Below the pieces are notes generated by a model, which saw only the letters and a program-made list of their open reading frames with translations, was not told where the DNA came from and searched no databases. 64,000 nucleotides of DNA. It comes from Bugulina stolonifera (Eukaryota; Bryozoa; Gymnolaemata; Cheilostomatida; Bugulidae). The stretch covers positions 11,456,099-11,520,098 of the forward strand of contig OW285193.1 of the NCBI GenBank assembly GCA_935421135.1. The letters are read 5' to 3'. The position numbers and the translations under genes were made by a program. Shown here piece after piece: positions 49,401-56,770 of the stretch; position 1 is the first letter of the stretch, and every line of letters begins with the position of its first letter.

Positions 49401-52400
49401 TATGCAATCAGTGCATCAGTATCAAGAATATATGGCAGTGTGCTACACTGTTGAACCTAACCTTTAGCGTCTTGAACAGCAACAATAGCTTATAGGTTGC
49501 TATGGCATGTACATGTACATATCCTTTGGTGTACTATTTAGATAAGGGTGGTTAATGTTATTCCGGAAGATTCTCCACTTGCTAAGAGAAGGAAGAGGGC
49601 AATAGATCCTGGACACATTGTGGTACAGATTGAAATTGGTTAGTGCTTAGTGTCGATAGTATCAATTATAGTCAATGTTAAGTCTGAAAATGCCAAGTCA
49701 GTACTACAGTGATGCATTATGGGGCTGACTAATCTTGTATACAGCACTCACGCATACATTAGTTTTTCATCTTGAACTGGTGGTACCACCAATGTGACTA
49801 AATGTAAACAATTTATACTATGAAATGCGATTTAGTAATTTTGTGGGATTATAAAATGAGCTTGTGTGTCTCACTATATGGTTGAACTGAATTAATGTTG
49901 GTCATCTTCAGCATCAGTGACATGCAATAAGAAGTTGTCTTATCTCTTTCTATCAACAGACCATTGATCAACAAACAATGATCTTATGCCACGATATGAT
50001 TGATCTTTCTCATTGTGAATATCTGCTTTGGACAGGTGGAACTCCCACCCTTACACTCAATGAAACCGCTACTGATGGACTAAGTCTAGAGGAACTGAAC
50101 GCTTTGAGAGTGGAGATTATTGACGCAGCTCAAACTGGTGTGCTGGCTGCTGAGCTGGGAATACCTTATAGTTCTGTATGTGTTATTTACATATGCTATT
50201 ACATTATGCACATCAATCAGTGAGTTTTTATTAGAAATTATGTCTGAGTGCCTCCGTTTAGCACAAGCTACCAATATTATAGTTTGAAATTATGCTGTAG
50301 ATATTTGTGTCGGTACCACTGCCTGACCCTAGTGACCCTGCATGGGGAAACTTGACCGCCGAAGTGGAAGAGGATGGTATTGAGATCAAGCTACCAAACA
50401 CCTTTAATTTCGCTCCTCAACCAGCTTCAACATCAGAGGGAAAACAGATAGATGATATCAATGTACAGCTTGTGAATTCAGATGGAGACATCGTCAACAA
50501 GTTTGGTGACAACGAGTGGGCAGCCACCATTGAGCTCATTGCCCCGGCAGGTTCCGAATCGGCTGTGTTGTACGGTGCCAACCTCTCATCACCTATTGTT
50601 GACGGATGGGTTAACTTCACTAATCTAACCATCTCCACTTCAGGAGAAGGTAACTCTACTGTATATGCATTGTCACTGTCTCCTCACACTATTGTTTTAC
50701 TTTTGATCATTTCTCCTATTGATTGTTTCTTCTCCATGGTTGGTTCGCGCTCTGGTCAAGGTTATAGTATGTTTACGACTATGAGTGTGAATATTGTTGC
50801 TGAATTATATTCCATGCTTGAAACTACTAACCACTGGAATTACCGGTATAAGACTATACATTATGTATCATCTCCAATCGATGTTGAGTCACTGTCCACT
50901 GTGTTGTTATAATGGGGAGAAAAAGCTAGTAATATCATGGTAGAGTGAAACAACAGAATGTCTGTCAGCATGTCTTGCAATTTGTTTATGATGCCTCGTA
51001 TTTAATATCAGGATACACTATGAAGATCTCTGTAAGCTCTCCTGCGAATATGACTCACATTATGGCGGTGAGTGATGCGTTTGACATTGAAAGACGACAA
51101 ATAGAAGCTGTGATTGCCGCACCACAGACTGTCAATGTGGATGAACAATTTAATATGGGTGTAGATCTGGTAGAGAAAGGCAGTAATACACCCTTCTCTC
51201 ACAGCAACTGGCTGGTAAATATTTATGTGCACATTTCTGATATATACATGTGGAAGAGTGTCGATTTGCTACCGTTAATTGCCTCTATGTGATACTATGC
51301 TATCCTATTAGATGTACATTTGCTGTGGTACCCTACCAATTGTTTTATTTACATGTTAAAAAATTAATATTGGGTGATTGTTTTATGTCTTATGCTACAT
51401 ATACTTTTGTATTTTAGGATATGAATTTTGCTGTGTACGTCACATTGAACTCGATTGTCAATTACACTGGAGGTGAACTAGTAGTAGCGACTAACTGGGC
51501 AGTAGTTGACCCTGAAGATGGATCTTCACTGGTCAGTGCTCTCTCATTTACACAGATGAATGCGTATGTTCTTGACATCGAGGTGAAATCTGCTCCTGAC
51601 GCCAGCTATGGGTTCACCACCACCACTAAATACATTACCGTCTACCCAGTAAGTAGATTTTCTAGCCCATATATTAAAAAGTTTTTCACATGTACACGTA
51701 GATGTGATGCACAGTATTGTGAAAACGCTGATCGTTCCAACTTTGACATCAGCACCTTTACATGTATAACCTAGCGCTTGAGTAATTTTTTTCAACTGAC
51801 TGTTTGGTTCTGCAAAGGTAAGATACTGGTTATTCAAGTTTTTCAACATTCTATAACTACACGGTGATTATGTCTGCTGTTACGTTTTAGAAAACAATTT
51901 TATAATAATCATCAATTCTGTTTCAAGGTTGTTATACACATGTAGACATATATAGACGGGTTCACATCGTTGTTTTACCAATAGTCGAGCATTCAACAGT
52001 TAAGATACAATTAGCCAATAAAATGCCTCCTTGTAAGCTACATGTACTATTCATTTGACTAAAACTGGTTCCAGCTGTTTACATTGTTGTTAGGAGTGGA
52101 CACAATGTATACTATACACTGTAGACTAACTCTATAGAAACACATTGAGTGTTACATTACTTTACAGGTGGGGTATGTGGAGGTAAGCCCTGTGGTTACC
52201 CGAGTAGTTACCCTCTCCTTTACTGGTGAAAGTGAACTCAAGTCTGAGAACACTGTCTACTTTGAGGTCACCCTCTTCAATCACTTCCTTCATTCCTATG
52301 AGAACATCAGCTTGGGAACTGTAGACTGCAGTCAAGGTTTGATTATATACAAGTCCAACATTCCTATTACAGCGTATATACACTGTTCTACATGTATATA

Positions 52401-55400
52401 CACTGTAAGGGTATATACTCTGTACATGTATGTGTTGCCTATAAGTTGATAGTATGTTTAGTATGTAACTACAGTATGTATATGCACAGTTATAAATCTG
52501 TCCATGTATCTACACGTCGGCATAGGCACTCAAAAACTGTTGATCACAATTGGAAGTTGTCCTCTCTCAATCTATGGACAGACGACGATAGATTGAGAGA
52601 GGACAACTTTCAATAATGATTAATAGCATATGAATATCCATGTATCTAGGTCTTTTGCAGTTATGTGTGAACAAGATACTTTTATATAATCTGTATTAGA
52701 AGGCATGGTATCTGTAACAAAATAACTGTGAGCCTTACCGCATAGATATATATGCATGTCATTTTATAATACACACTTGCATTTACAACACAGCTGATAT
52801 GCATTATAGATTTTAGGCAGGATTTTAATATTACATGCTGTATCCTATGATTTATGCTTGATTAGTATGCTTGATTTGTATTGCAGTGTAATACGACAAC
52901 GCTGTTTATGTGTTTTATTACTTATGATGATTTGTATTTTAGACTTGGAGTGTGAGATTCCGATAGCTGGTGAGGTGGATACGGTAGAAGATACCATCCT
53001 ATCTCTGTACGAGTCTATCACCGAGTCCTTGGCTATTAAATTTGCCAATAATGATTATGCAGCTAAGAAGGACATAAAGGTGGATGGAGAAAAATTCCAT
53101 GGACCGGAAGGACCAACTGTGCCGCCAGTGGTTAGTATGATACCTAATTATATGTCTACAGTTGCACTTTATATATATATACGTTGTATATATACAGTGT
53201 ATATAACACATGTATAATACATGTATATATATATACAGTTACATACTAGCAAGTATTGCGAATAGAAAGTCTATAGCTAGCTTTGCCCTCCATGAAGCTC
53301 CAAATATTTCCACCTATCAAATGACGGTAATATCGATACCTGTAGACATGTGCATGAAAGGCCAGCAATTTACTACTTCTGCATATCTAGTTACACTGTA
53401 CATGTGCTGTACATGTGCTGCACATGCGCTGTACATACGCTGTACATGCACTGTACATGTGCTGTACATGCACTGTACATGTGCTGTACATGCACTGTAC
53501 ATGTGCTGTACATGTGCTGTACATGTGCTGTACATACGCTGTACATGTGCTGTTCATGTGCTGTACATACGCTGTACATATGCTGTACACATGCAGGTAT
53601 TAACTTTTGAGCAATCTGTACATGTATTTTCTTCTATCACCGTTTGGGTTATTTTAGGATGAAGATGAGACAAACAGTGGACTGCCACTTTGGGTGATCA
53701 TACTGGTCGCATGCTGCGCTGTTTTGGTGGTCGCCATCATTATTGTTGCCGTCGTTATTGCCAAGATGAAGGGTAGGTGTCATGCAGTAAGGCACATGTA
53801 TTAATATAATAATAGTAATATAGTTACATATAGTTATATGTACAGATAGTCAGTGTAACCACTTTGTACCCAAAGTACATGTTTGTTCTATCTATAATAT
53901 GGTAGCAGTTGCAGTCACAATGTATCAATACACAACTGAGGTTACTTCTAATCTCCAATTCGGTATATCTATAGTATACACACACATGTACATACACATC
54001 ACTTTTATACTATCACAAAACTATTATACTGATAGCGCTGTGTGTGTGTTTCTGGGGCTATGTGCTGCACTTTAGTAACTTCATCATCATATTGCTAAAG
54101 GGAATATAAATCATAGGTATTTCCATGGTGCATTATACAATACCAATACTATAACTAATCCAGACAGGATGTTATGGGTACCGCATAAGCACGTAGCTGT
54201 GTCATATTTTCTTCCAGCTAACGCCAAGGTGAGTGAATCCCCTCGTACAGGAACACCATTTGACTTGGAGGAAAGTTTGGCTTACGTCGGAGCTCCGCCT
54301 ACTTCTACTAAACTGCCCCAGCTGGAGACAAGGAAGGTAGAGGAGGTGAACGAGAAGCAAACCTCGCAGAAGAGTAAGTATTGTATTCTCTACTCTATTT
54401 TTTTTTTTGTATTTTGTTACTGTCGAGCCACTTGGCCATCCTATTTAACGGACCTCAGAAGTTCGAAACTTGTATGAGCGACAGGAGCTGGGCTCCGAGT
54501 GGAAGAGCTCACCTTCCACAACAGGAGTGCATGGTCAGTGACCACTACATCAACCTGCCACCCCAATGTGGCCACATACCCCGCCAGAATCTGGCTTCTC
54601 TTTGCGAATCAGGGCAGAGGTGGATCTTTAACGTGTGTGTTTTTGATGTAGACACTACACGGGACCTCCTGTAATATTTATACGCCCTGATCCGAACAGG
54701 CGCAGCTAGGGTGAAAGACTTGCTGAAGGCCTTGGCCAGAAATGACACAGCTAGGGGTTTGAACTCACAACCTTTCGGTTTGTGTGTATGTATGCCACCA
54801 ACTGTGCCATCCTGACTCTACTAGATTGCTGCGGAGTCTTGCAGAACCATTAGCCAAGTTGCATATGCTTTTAATAATAGCAGATCTTGCAACTTGACCA
54901 GTTAGCTGTTTTGGTAACATACCTAGTCTTTGGGCGCAAAGGCCACAGAAGAGAAATTCATGGTTATCCAAGTCTGTGATAAAATTTGATGGGACTTTAC
55001 TACATACTTCATTTCATTTAAAACGTTAATATCCTATTTTAGGATGCCACTAACACAATTATTATTGACTATAAGCGGAACGGAACAGTTTCTAATACAA
55101 CTGCTGCTGTATTCTATTTTTATGTAATAGGGAATTGTTCCCTCCTACTAGTGATCACAACTCTTCCTAGAGAGCACAACTCTCTGCTGTGTTAAAGTTC
55201 TATAACTATTTGGTCTGAGTAGATAACTCTTAATGGCTTGAGATGCAGAGTATAGCGCTGCAGCTATAGCATGTTTTATAAACTACCTACCATGACTATA
55301 TTCTCTCCTATTCATTTTTTCGTTCACAAACTAAACCTGACCATGGGAATCAACTCCTCATACATGCCAGTTTATAATTATAATAATCTCCTCTTCAATT

Positions 55401-55805
55401 TATATAAACATAGCGAAGTTCTTCTCTTGCTAATGAACATAAATATAATGTATTGAGTATTATGCTCGAAATTGGTAGCAATACCAATTTCTTGAGCACT
55501 TTACCTGGGAGATACACTGAACTGGTAGCATTACGCAATTCTCGCTGTCTCTGGCAGCTTGAGAACTTTGGTTCAGTGGATTTCACACCTTTTAAATACG
55601 TTTTGCTGTGTATATACAGTATTGCTAAGGTGTTCCCCAAGGCATAACTCTGAGCTGCACTGATGAGGTGTTAAACACCGAAACAGTACACTGTATGGAG
55701 ATTGAGTAATTATAATGTATGTTTGCTGTTTTAGAAGATGAACAATCATTCTCGAGGCACACTCGTGTTAAGCCATTGGACAGCGACAGGAAATGGAAGT
55801 ACTAA
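7416..55805 (+). CDS. PKHD1L1: Fibrocystin-L (PKHD1L1) orthologue, complete, 80 coding exons
   Basis: A very large type I membrane protein. In mammals it forms part of the surface coat of hair-cell stereocilia; its role in this animal is unknown. I placed 80 coding exons with GT-AG introns; their lengths sum to 13,464 nt and every junction phase agrees, giving 4,487 residues (human about 4,243). Order: signal peptide; IPT/TIG 1-3; PA14; conserved linker; IPT/TIG 4-14; G8-1; beta-helix repeats; G8-2; beta-helix repeats; juxtamembrane region; transmembrane helix at about 4385-4408; tail of about 80 residues. The start ATG lies in a good context (CAGCCATGG). Exon coordinates are in the block entries below. 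Unlike short fibrocystin (PKHD1), it matches the L form in domain count and in many exact words such as QPQDHGWC-like and YGAKTL motifs. Introns are mostly 200-900 bp and, apart from the repeats listed separately, hold nothing recognisable. Confidence 0.95.
7480..8961. other. PKHD1L1 intron 1
   Basis: A 1.5-kb AT-rich intron between the signal-peptide exon and exon 2. The donor is GTAAGT; the chosen acceptor at 8960-8961 is the one that keeps the frame open. Nothing recognisable apart from TACATGTA-type words. Early position in a long gene makes this a reasonable place for regulatory elements, but no specific site is supported. Confidence 0.5.
10026..12076. other. PKHD1L1 intron 4
   Basis: One of the longest introns of the gene (about 2 kb). 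No exon, RNA gene or repeat that I can support. Short open frames here have no splice context and no coding character. Confidence 0.5.
13949..14691 (+). other. PKHD1L1: PKHD1L1 exons 9-10: PA14 domain
   Basis: Exons 13949-14202 and 14531-14691, about residues 339-477. The block starts GGRGLDHHVYY and runs through ISQGLLVPTTTSEYSFEFEG, AKLLLSSADNHNDL and RYTLEAGKQYYIKIVH, the usual PA14 pattern of a beta-barrel that often binds glycans. The fibrocystin family has this domain in the same place after the third IPT. The putative ligand is not known for this family. Confidence 0.8.
14757..14836. repeat. TCAG tetranucleotide microsatellite
   Basis: About nineteen uninterrupted GTCA/TCAG repeats, with one early variant unit (TTAG), inside PKHD1L1 intron 10. 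Likely length-polymorphic. Confidence 0.95.
15595..15705. repeat. Perfect palindrome, 55-bp arms and 1-base spacer
   Basis: Left arm 15595-15649 and right arm 15651-15705 are exact reverse complements around a single C at 15650, in PKHD1L1 intron 11. No mismatch was found over all 55 positions. It could extrude as a cruciform or fold as a very stable RNA hairpin in the pre-mRNA. Confidence 0.95.
19770..19905 (-). repeat. Truncated copy of the tRNA-derived SINE
   Basis: Shares with the fuller element at 54419-54812 the block CCTGATCCGAACAG, AGGGTGAAA.ACTTGCTGAAGGC and a GGATCTTTTACATG-type segment in the same order. The tRNA-like head is missing. It lies in PKHD1L1 intron 17, in antisense orientation relative to the gene. 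Confidence 0.6.
20767..21010. mobile_element. Foldback insertion flanked by 15-bp direct repeats
   Basis: Two inverted arms (about 20782-20853 and 20892-20966) share the end of one repeat family: the ATACATCGAAATATTAGGAG word and its reverse complement. The insertion is bounded by exact 15-bp direct repeats CACTGTATAGATTGT at 20767-20781 and 20996-21010, which look like a target-site duplication. The central spacer includes 20859-20882, identical to 24 bases of exon 18. An inverted-end structure with a long target duplication fits a retroelement insertion with strand switching better than a DNA transposon. Confidence 0.7.
24228..25787 (+). other. PKHD1L1: PKHD1L1 exons 25-27: cupredoxin-like insert and basic cleavage site
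   Basis: Exon 26 (24654-24861) encodes VGDWVTWTWTPPP, then GQYSYQFTEEGEFYYWS, the spacing of a plastocyanin-like beta-sandwich (VGDxVxWxW near the start, SYxFxxxGxxYY near the end). The copper ligands of true cupredoxins are not evident, so metal binding is not implied. The human protein has the equivalent stretch at this point. Exon 27 continues with a helical AKAKAAEDV segment and ends GRKRRSVITKR, a furin-type basic motif at about residues 1465-1468 that I do not recall in the human sequence. Confidence 0.65.
24862..25580 (+). repeat. 23-bp minisatellite seeded on a 5' splice site
   Basis: About thirty units of 23 bp fill the first 720 bases of PKHD1L1 intron 26. The consensus is roughly AGGTACAGTACTTGACATY plus CCAC or CACC. 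The first unit begins inside the exon: the exon ends TTCACCAG and the intron starts GTACAGTACTTGACAT, the same junction word that recurs as TTCACCAG|GTACAG along the array. Unit variants recur in the same order about 265 bp apart (for example around 24945 and 25210), so the array also has a higher-order period. Confidence 0.95.
26630..26675 (+). repeat. Short tandem repeat of GGATTGAAAATT
   Basis: Four imperfect units of 12-14 bp (GAAAATTGGATT pattern) in PKHD1L1 intron 28, 35 bases before the acceptor of exon 29. Probably simple slippage. Confidence 0.8.
31045..31112 (+). repeat. 16-bp tandem repeat GTGTCTAGTATTACAT
   Basis: Four units in PKHD1L1 intron 36, alternating GTGTCT and GCGTCT starts, so a 32-bp higher-order period is visible. 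Begins 62 bases after the exon 36 donor and does not include the junction. Confidence 0.9.
31294..33371 (+). other. PKHD1L1: PKHD1L1 exons 37-41: first G8 domain
   Basis: Exons 31294-31453, 31888-31964, 32345-32474, 32754-32920 and 33170-33371, about residues 2110-2354. The domain starts VDVWSSVYTWGGGPLPEKGD and continues with VEIPQGQTLLLD, LIRGSLIFDD, LQAENILIVDGG, GTEDEPFQHKG, LRSLEMPIYGAKTL and GTLDLHGIPKEPW, then VHWVAGDRIVIASTG and MEMRAEVGLLTHNVVF. G8 is a beta-strand domain with eight conserved glycines, shared with TMEM2, CEMIP and fibrocystin. The exon order and the sequence are close to the vertebrate protein. This is the best conserved part of the gene. Confidence 0.95.
33750..33985 (+). 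repeat. 23-bp minisatellite seeded on a 3' splice site
   Basis: Nine intronic units plus the exon itself. Each unit reads about TTTATAG|GTCAGTTTGCTACT then TG, i.e. acceptor AG followed by the first 14 bases of exon 42. The authentic junction is the last one, 33967/33968, where coding continues CAGACTTGC; upstream copies instead run into the next TTTATAG. Any upstream acceptor would add 23 bp per unit and break the frame. Confidence 0.95.
33968..38886 (+). other. PKHD1L1: PKHD1L1 exons 42-51: first beta-helix (PbH1) region
   Basis: Exons 33968-34117, 34315-34518, 34953-35103, 35510-35658, 36155-36301, 36522-36672, 36964-37073, 37430-37659, 38273-38476 and 38727-38886, about residues 2355-2906. 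Right-handed parallel beta-helix repeats, the fold of pectate lyases, follow the G8 domain as in CEMIP and TMEM2. Key words: QFATQTCFQGRFGEE, QAFRLGRYPIHFHLNG, YVRGCSVHRTFNRAI, IMGGAVFLEDSIETGN, SLLNDDITPAAYWLTHP, HSLGWFGLWTFEDYYPM, WHCEKGAEYVNGG, and AYRWEHEA. Histidines of the IHFH motif are retained. CEMIP and TMEM2 have been linked to hyaluronan depolymerisation, but that activity is not established for fibrocystin-L. Confidence 0.92.
36838..36920. repeat. Perfect hairpin, 38-bp arms, GTTGTCCTCTCT family
   Basis: Arms 36838-36875 and 36883-36920 are exact reverse complements around a 7-base loop, in PKHD1L1 intron 47, about 40 bases before exon 48. The core AGTTGTCCTCTCTCA recurs as a hairpin at 52540-52623 and in worn form at 67-116. 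Confidence 0.9.
39777..40016 (-). mobile_element. 240-bp dispersed repeat with hammerhead-like end, antisense copy
   Basis: Reverse-complement match over its whole length to 55468-55708. In its own orientation it starts with a short hairpin (AAATTGGTAGCAATACCAAT) and ends at the motif described separately. It lies in PKHD1L1 intron 52, ending 55 bases before exon 53. Both copies share a frame of about 60 codons containing TNFLSTLPGRYTELVAL and SRCLWQLENF, with several amino-acid differences. Likely a non-autonomous retroelement fragment (Penelope-like or retrozyme-like); no enzyme domain is present. Confidence 0.75.
39785..39832 (-). ncRNA. Hammerhead-ribozyme-like motif, antisense copy
   Basis: On the minus strand: stem I CTGCA (39826-39830), catalytic core CTGATGA (39819-39825), stem II GTGT-TAA-ACAC with one mismatched closing pair, then GAA, a 3-bp stem III (ACA/TGT), the cleavage-site base A at 39790 and the stem I partner TGCAG (39785-39789). 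Stem I pairs perfectly over 5 bp. All invariant core bases (CUGAUGA, GAA, U before the cleavage base) are present. Stem III is short, as in the minimal type I forms known from Penelope-like elements and animal retrozymes. Activity is not shown. Confidence 0.6.
42622..43128. mobile_element. hAT-like MITE of about 490 bp
   Basis: Element 42630-43120 in PKHD1L1 intron 58. Terminal inverted repeats are visible as TGAGGTTCCCAACCT at the left and, in reverse complement, ACAGGACTTCCCAACCT at the right. Inside the ends lie GTACCCCC and GGGGGTAC words, the pattern of a widespread hAT-type non-autonomous family. Flanking 8-bp repeats ATTAGTGT (42622-42629) and GTTAGTGT (43121-43128) match at 7 of 8 positions, fitting an old target duplication. 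No transposase frame is present. Confidence 0.65.
44516..44872 (+). repeat. TATACTC-type heptanucleotide array
   Basis: About 350 bp of degenerate TATACTC/TATATTA/TATAATC units at the start of PKHD1L1 intron 61, beginning within ten bases of the donor. Blocks of the array are themselves repeated with TTTATACTCTACACTC words. An apparent coding frame running through it is only repeat translation. Confidence 0.92.
45762..49638 (+). other. PKHD1L1: PKHD1L1 exons 63-71: juxta-helix region with furin-type site
   Basis: Exons 45762-45927, 46262-46385, 46794-46938, 47219-47359, 47513-47617, 48021-48138, 48602-48746, 49124-49294 and 49542-49638, about residues 3544-3947. Conserved words include ESKLFFHRPNVG, DCVDMDCDAKKK, DGSFFNLG..AAIPQSE, GDYRIPKTLLT, the PxTGxRIPV segment, MIVIESMDSDTETRRLSPVA, GYVDLINGPQDHGWCSGYTC and FYVTLSGEAPVDI. 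The last exon encodes LAKRRKRAID, a proprotein-convertase consensus at about 3931-3934; the human protein has a basic RRKRS at the equivalent place. Fibrocystin itself is known to be cut in this kind of position, so cleavage here is a reasonable inference. Confidence 0.88.
46915..47025 (+). repeat. 33-bp repeat spanning the exon 65 donor
   Basis: The last 23 bases of exon 65 plus the start of intron 65 form unit one (ATAACATAGCACCCAATAAAG|GTATGTATACAG). Two further 33-bp units follow (TTATAGCATTTAATAAATGT then ATGTATACAT), and a partial fourth unit resembles the exon version again (ATAACATTGCAC). The second and third units keep GTATGT at the donor position. Confidence 0.85.
52540..52623. repeat. 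Imperfect hairpin, GTTGTCCTCTCT family
   Basis: Arms 52540-52575 and 52588-52623 share AGTTGTCCTCTCTCAATCTA and its complement with a few outer mismatches, around a 12-base loop. Same family as 36838-36920. In PKHD1L1 intron 76. Confidence 0.85.
53390..53592 (+). repeat. 12-bp minisatellite CTGTACATGTG
   Basis: About sixteen units of CTGTACATGTG/CTGTACATGCA/CTGTACATACG in PKHD1L1 intron 77. Because the unit is 12 bp and self-complementary in part (GTACATGTAC-like), long cysteine-rich open frames appear on both strands; these are repeat translation, not genes. Confidence 0.95.
54419..54812 (-). mobile_element. tRNA-derived SINE
   Basis: Read on the minus strand, the element begins with a tRNA-like head: an A-box-like TGGCACAGTTGG (54798-54809), then AACCGAAAGGTTGTGAGTTC with a B-box-like GTTCAAACC (about 54756-54764). 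The body follows through the CCTTCAGCAAG and CCTGTTCGGATCAGG words shared with 19770-19905. It sits in PKHD1L1 intron 79, antisense to the gene. Internal polymerase III promoter boxes appear intact; no tail was clearly identified. Confidence 0.65.
55468..55708 (+). mobile_element. 240-bp dispersed repeat with hammerhead-like end, sense copy
   Basis: Full-length partner of 39777-40016, in the same strand as the fibrocystin-L gene, in its last intron. It opens with the hairpin GAAATTGGTA-GCAA-TACCAATTTC and closes 26 bases before the last exon. The word TTGAGTA occurs just before the left end (55452-55458) and at the right end, either a small target duplication or the trace of a tandem junction. 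Confidence 0.75.
55650..55705 (+). ncRNA. Hammerhead-ribozyme-like motif in the last PKHD1L1 intron
   Basis: Stem I 5' strand CTGCA (55655-55659), core CTGATGA (55660-55666), stem II GGTGT-TAA-ACACC (55667-55679) with five perfect pairs, GAA (55680-55682), stem III ACAG-TACA-CTGT (55683-55694), predicted cleavage after A55695, and stem I 3' strand TGGAG (55696-55700), pairing four of five. Every invariant base of the hammerhead core is present. It is in the sense strand of the pre-mRNA, 39 bases before exon 80. Compared with the other copy, stem II is better and stem I slightly worse. Catalysis is not demonstrated. Confidence 0.65.
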
Positions 55806-56770
55806 AAGTTTTCATTGTTGCATTTTCTTAGCTTGATAGCATTATGGAGAAACACTGCTTGAACAATATATCTATTAGACCATGCAATTGTGATTTATTT
55901 TTCCACATTTTATAAGAAAGAATGAAAATCAAAATTATTTAATATTCTACATGTGCATCATTTTTATTCCATCTCTTTTAAATATGTCAAACAGTATAAT
56001 ATTAGCATTATTACAACTATGTGTATGTTTATGTGTTCGACTCTACACTGTTTGCTGTGTAATGATCTATTTTATTATTATGTGTGATTAATTCAAATAC
56101 AATAATTTATTGTGCAAACTTTATTATGTTGTAGATTTCTTGGCAGCTATTCAAACATTCCTTTATTTAGATAATATGTACATGTACATGATTGTATAAT
56201 CTCCTTAAATCAGTTCTAGATGTTGCTGATGTTCTAGTAAAACTAAAGCTATTAGCTAGTAGATGGATATTTTAATAGCCTCCTCCCACTCCCAATCTTC
56301 AATACTCAGGCCAGCCACCAGGCGTTTGAAAACTAGAATACATGTTGACATTAAATGATCAAGAAAATGTTTTATTGAGTCAATCCAACATTTTATTATA
56401 TGTTTGACGTCAAGAGCCACGGAAATAGGAATGGAACTCTGCTATATGTTATGCTGTACCATCATCACTGAATGCATTCTCTGCAATAGAATTGCCTTCC
56501 TTGATAAGATAACTGATTTCCTTATGGTAGATGGTTGCTTTGGAATGGTAGTGTTCTTTATTGTTGGCAGTGAGTTACACCTACCATTTCTCTAGAGTTT
56601 AAAGAATTCATATGACAATTTTACAGCAGTTAAAATATTTTTATTATACTGAAAATGGTTTGTTATCTTGAGCAAAGCAAAGCCAAGTCCCACTTGTGAA
56701 AATGAGAAGTATCTAGCATTTGGGGTGGGACAATGCCCAGCTTGGACAGGGTGTGGTGCCAAAACTTGAG
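55806..56770. other. Convergent intergenic stretch
   Basis: Holds the 3' UTR of the fibrocystin-L gene and, in the other direction, that of the small minus-strand gene. No exact AATAAA was found on the plus strand within about 150 bases of the stop; TTTATT words near 56371 could serve the minus-strand gene. No other gene is seen. Confidence 0.5.

Larger units (their letters stand above)
50036..55805 (+). other. PKHD1L1: PKHD1L1 exons 72-80: stalk, transmembrane helix and tail
   Basis: Exons 50036-50175, 50301-50649, 51012-51214, 51418-51648, 52168-52336, 52943-53130, 53658-53772, 54218-54373 and 55735-55805, about residues 3948-4487. The extracellular part is weakly conserved and threonine/asparagine-rich, opening with ELNALRVEIIDAAQTGVL, a stretch like the vertebrate QLSELQEIAGSLGQAV. 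Exon 78 encodes acidic DEDETNSG, then LPLWVIILVACCAVLVVAII and a further hydrophobic run, then KMKG, a clear single membrane span with a basic stop. The tail of about 80 residues (exons 79-80) contains PRTGTPFDLEESLAYVG and a KQTSQK stretch and ends RKWKY. The short last exon adds 23 residues. The tail has no motif I recognise. Confidence 0.85.

Noticed and set aside
53210..53662. Cysteine-rich open frames on both strands
   Set aside because: They are translations of the CTGTACATGTG 12-bp repeat, open in several frames on both strands, with no splice or start context.
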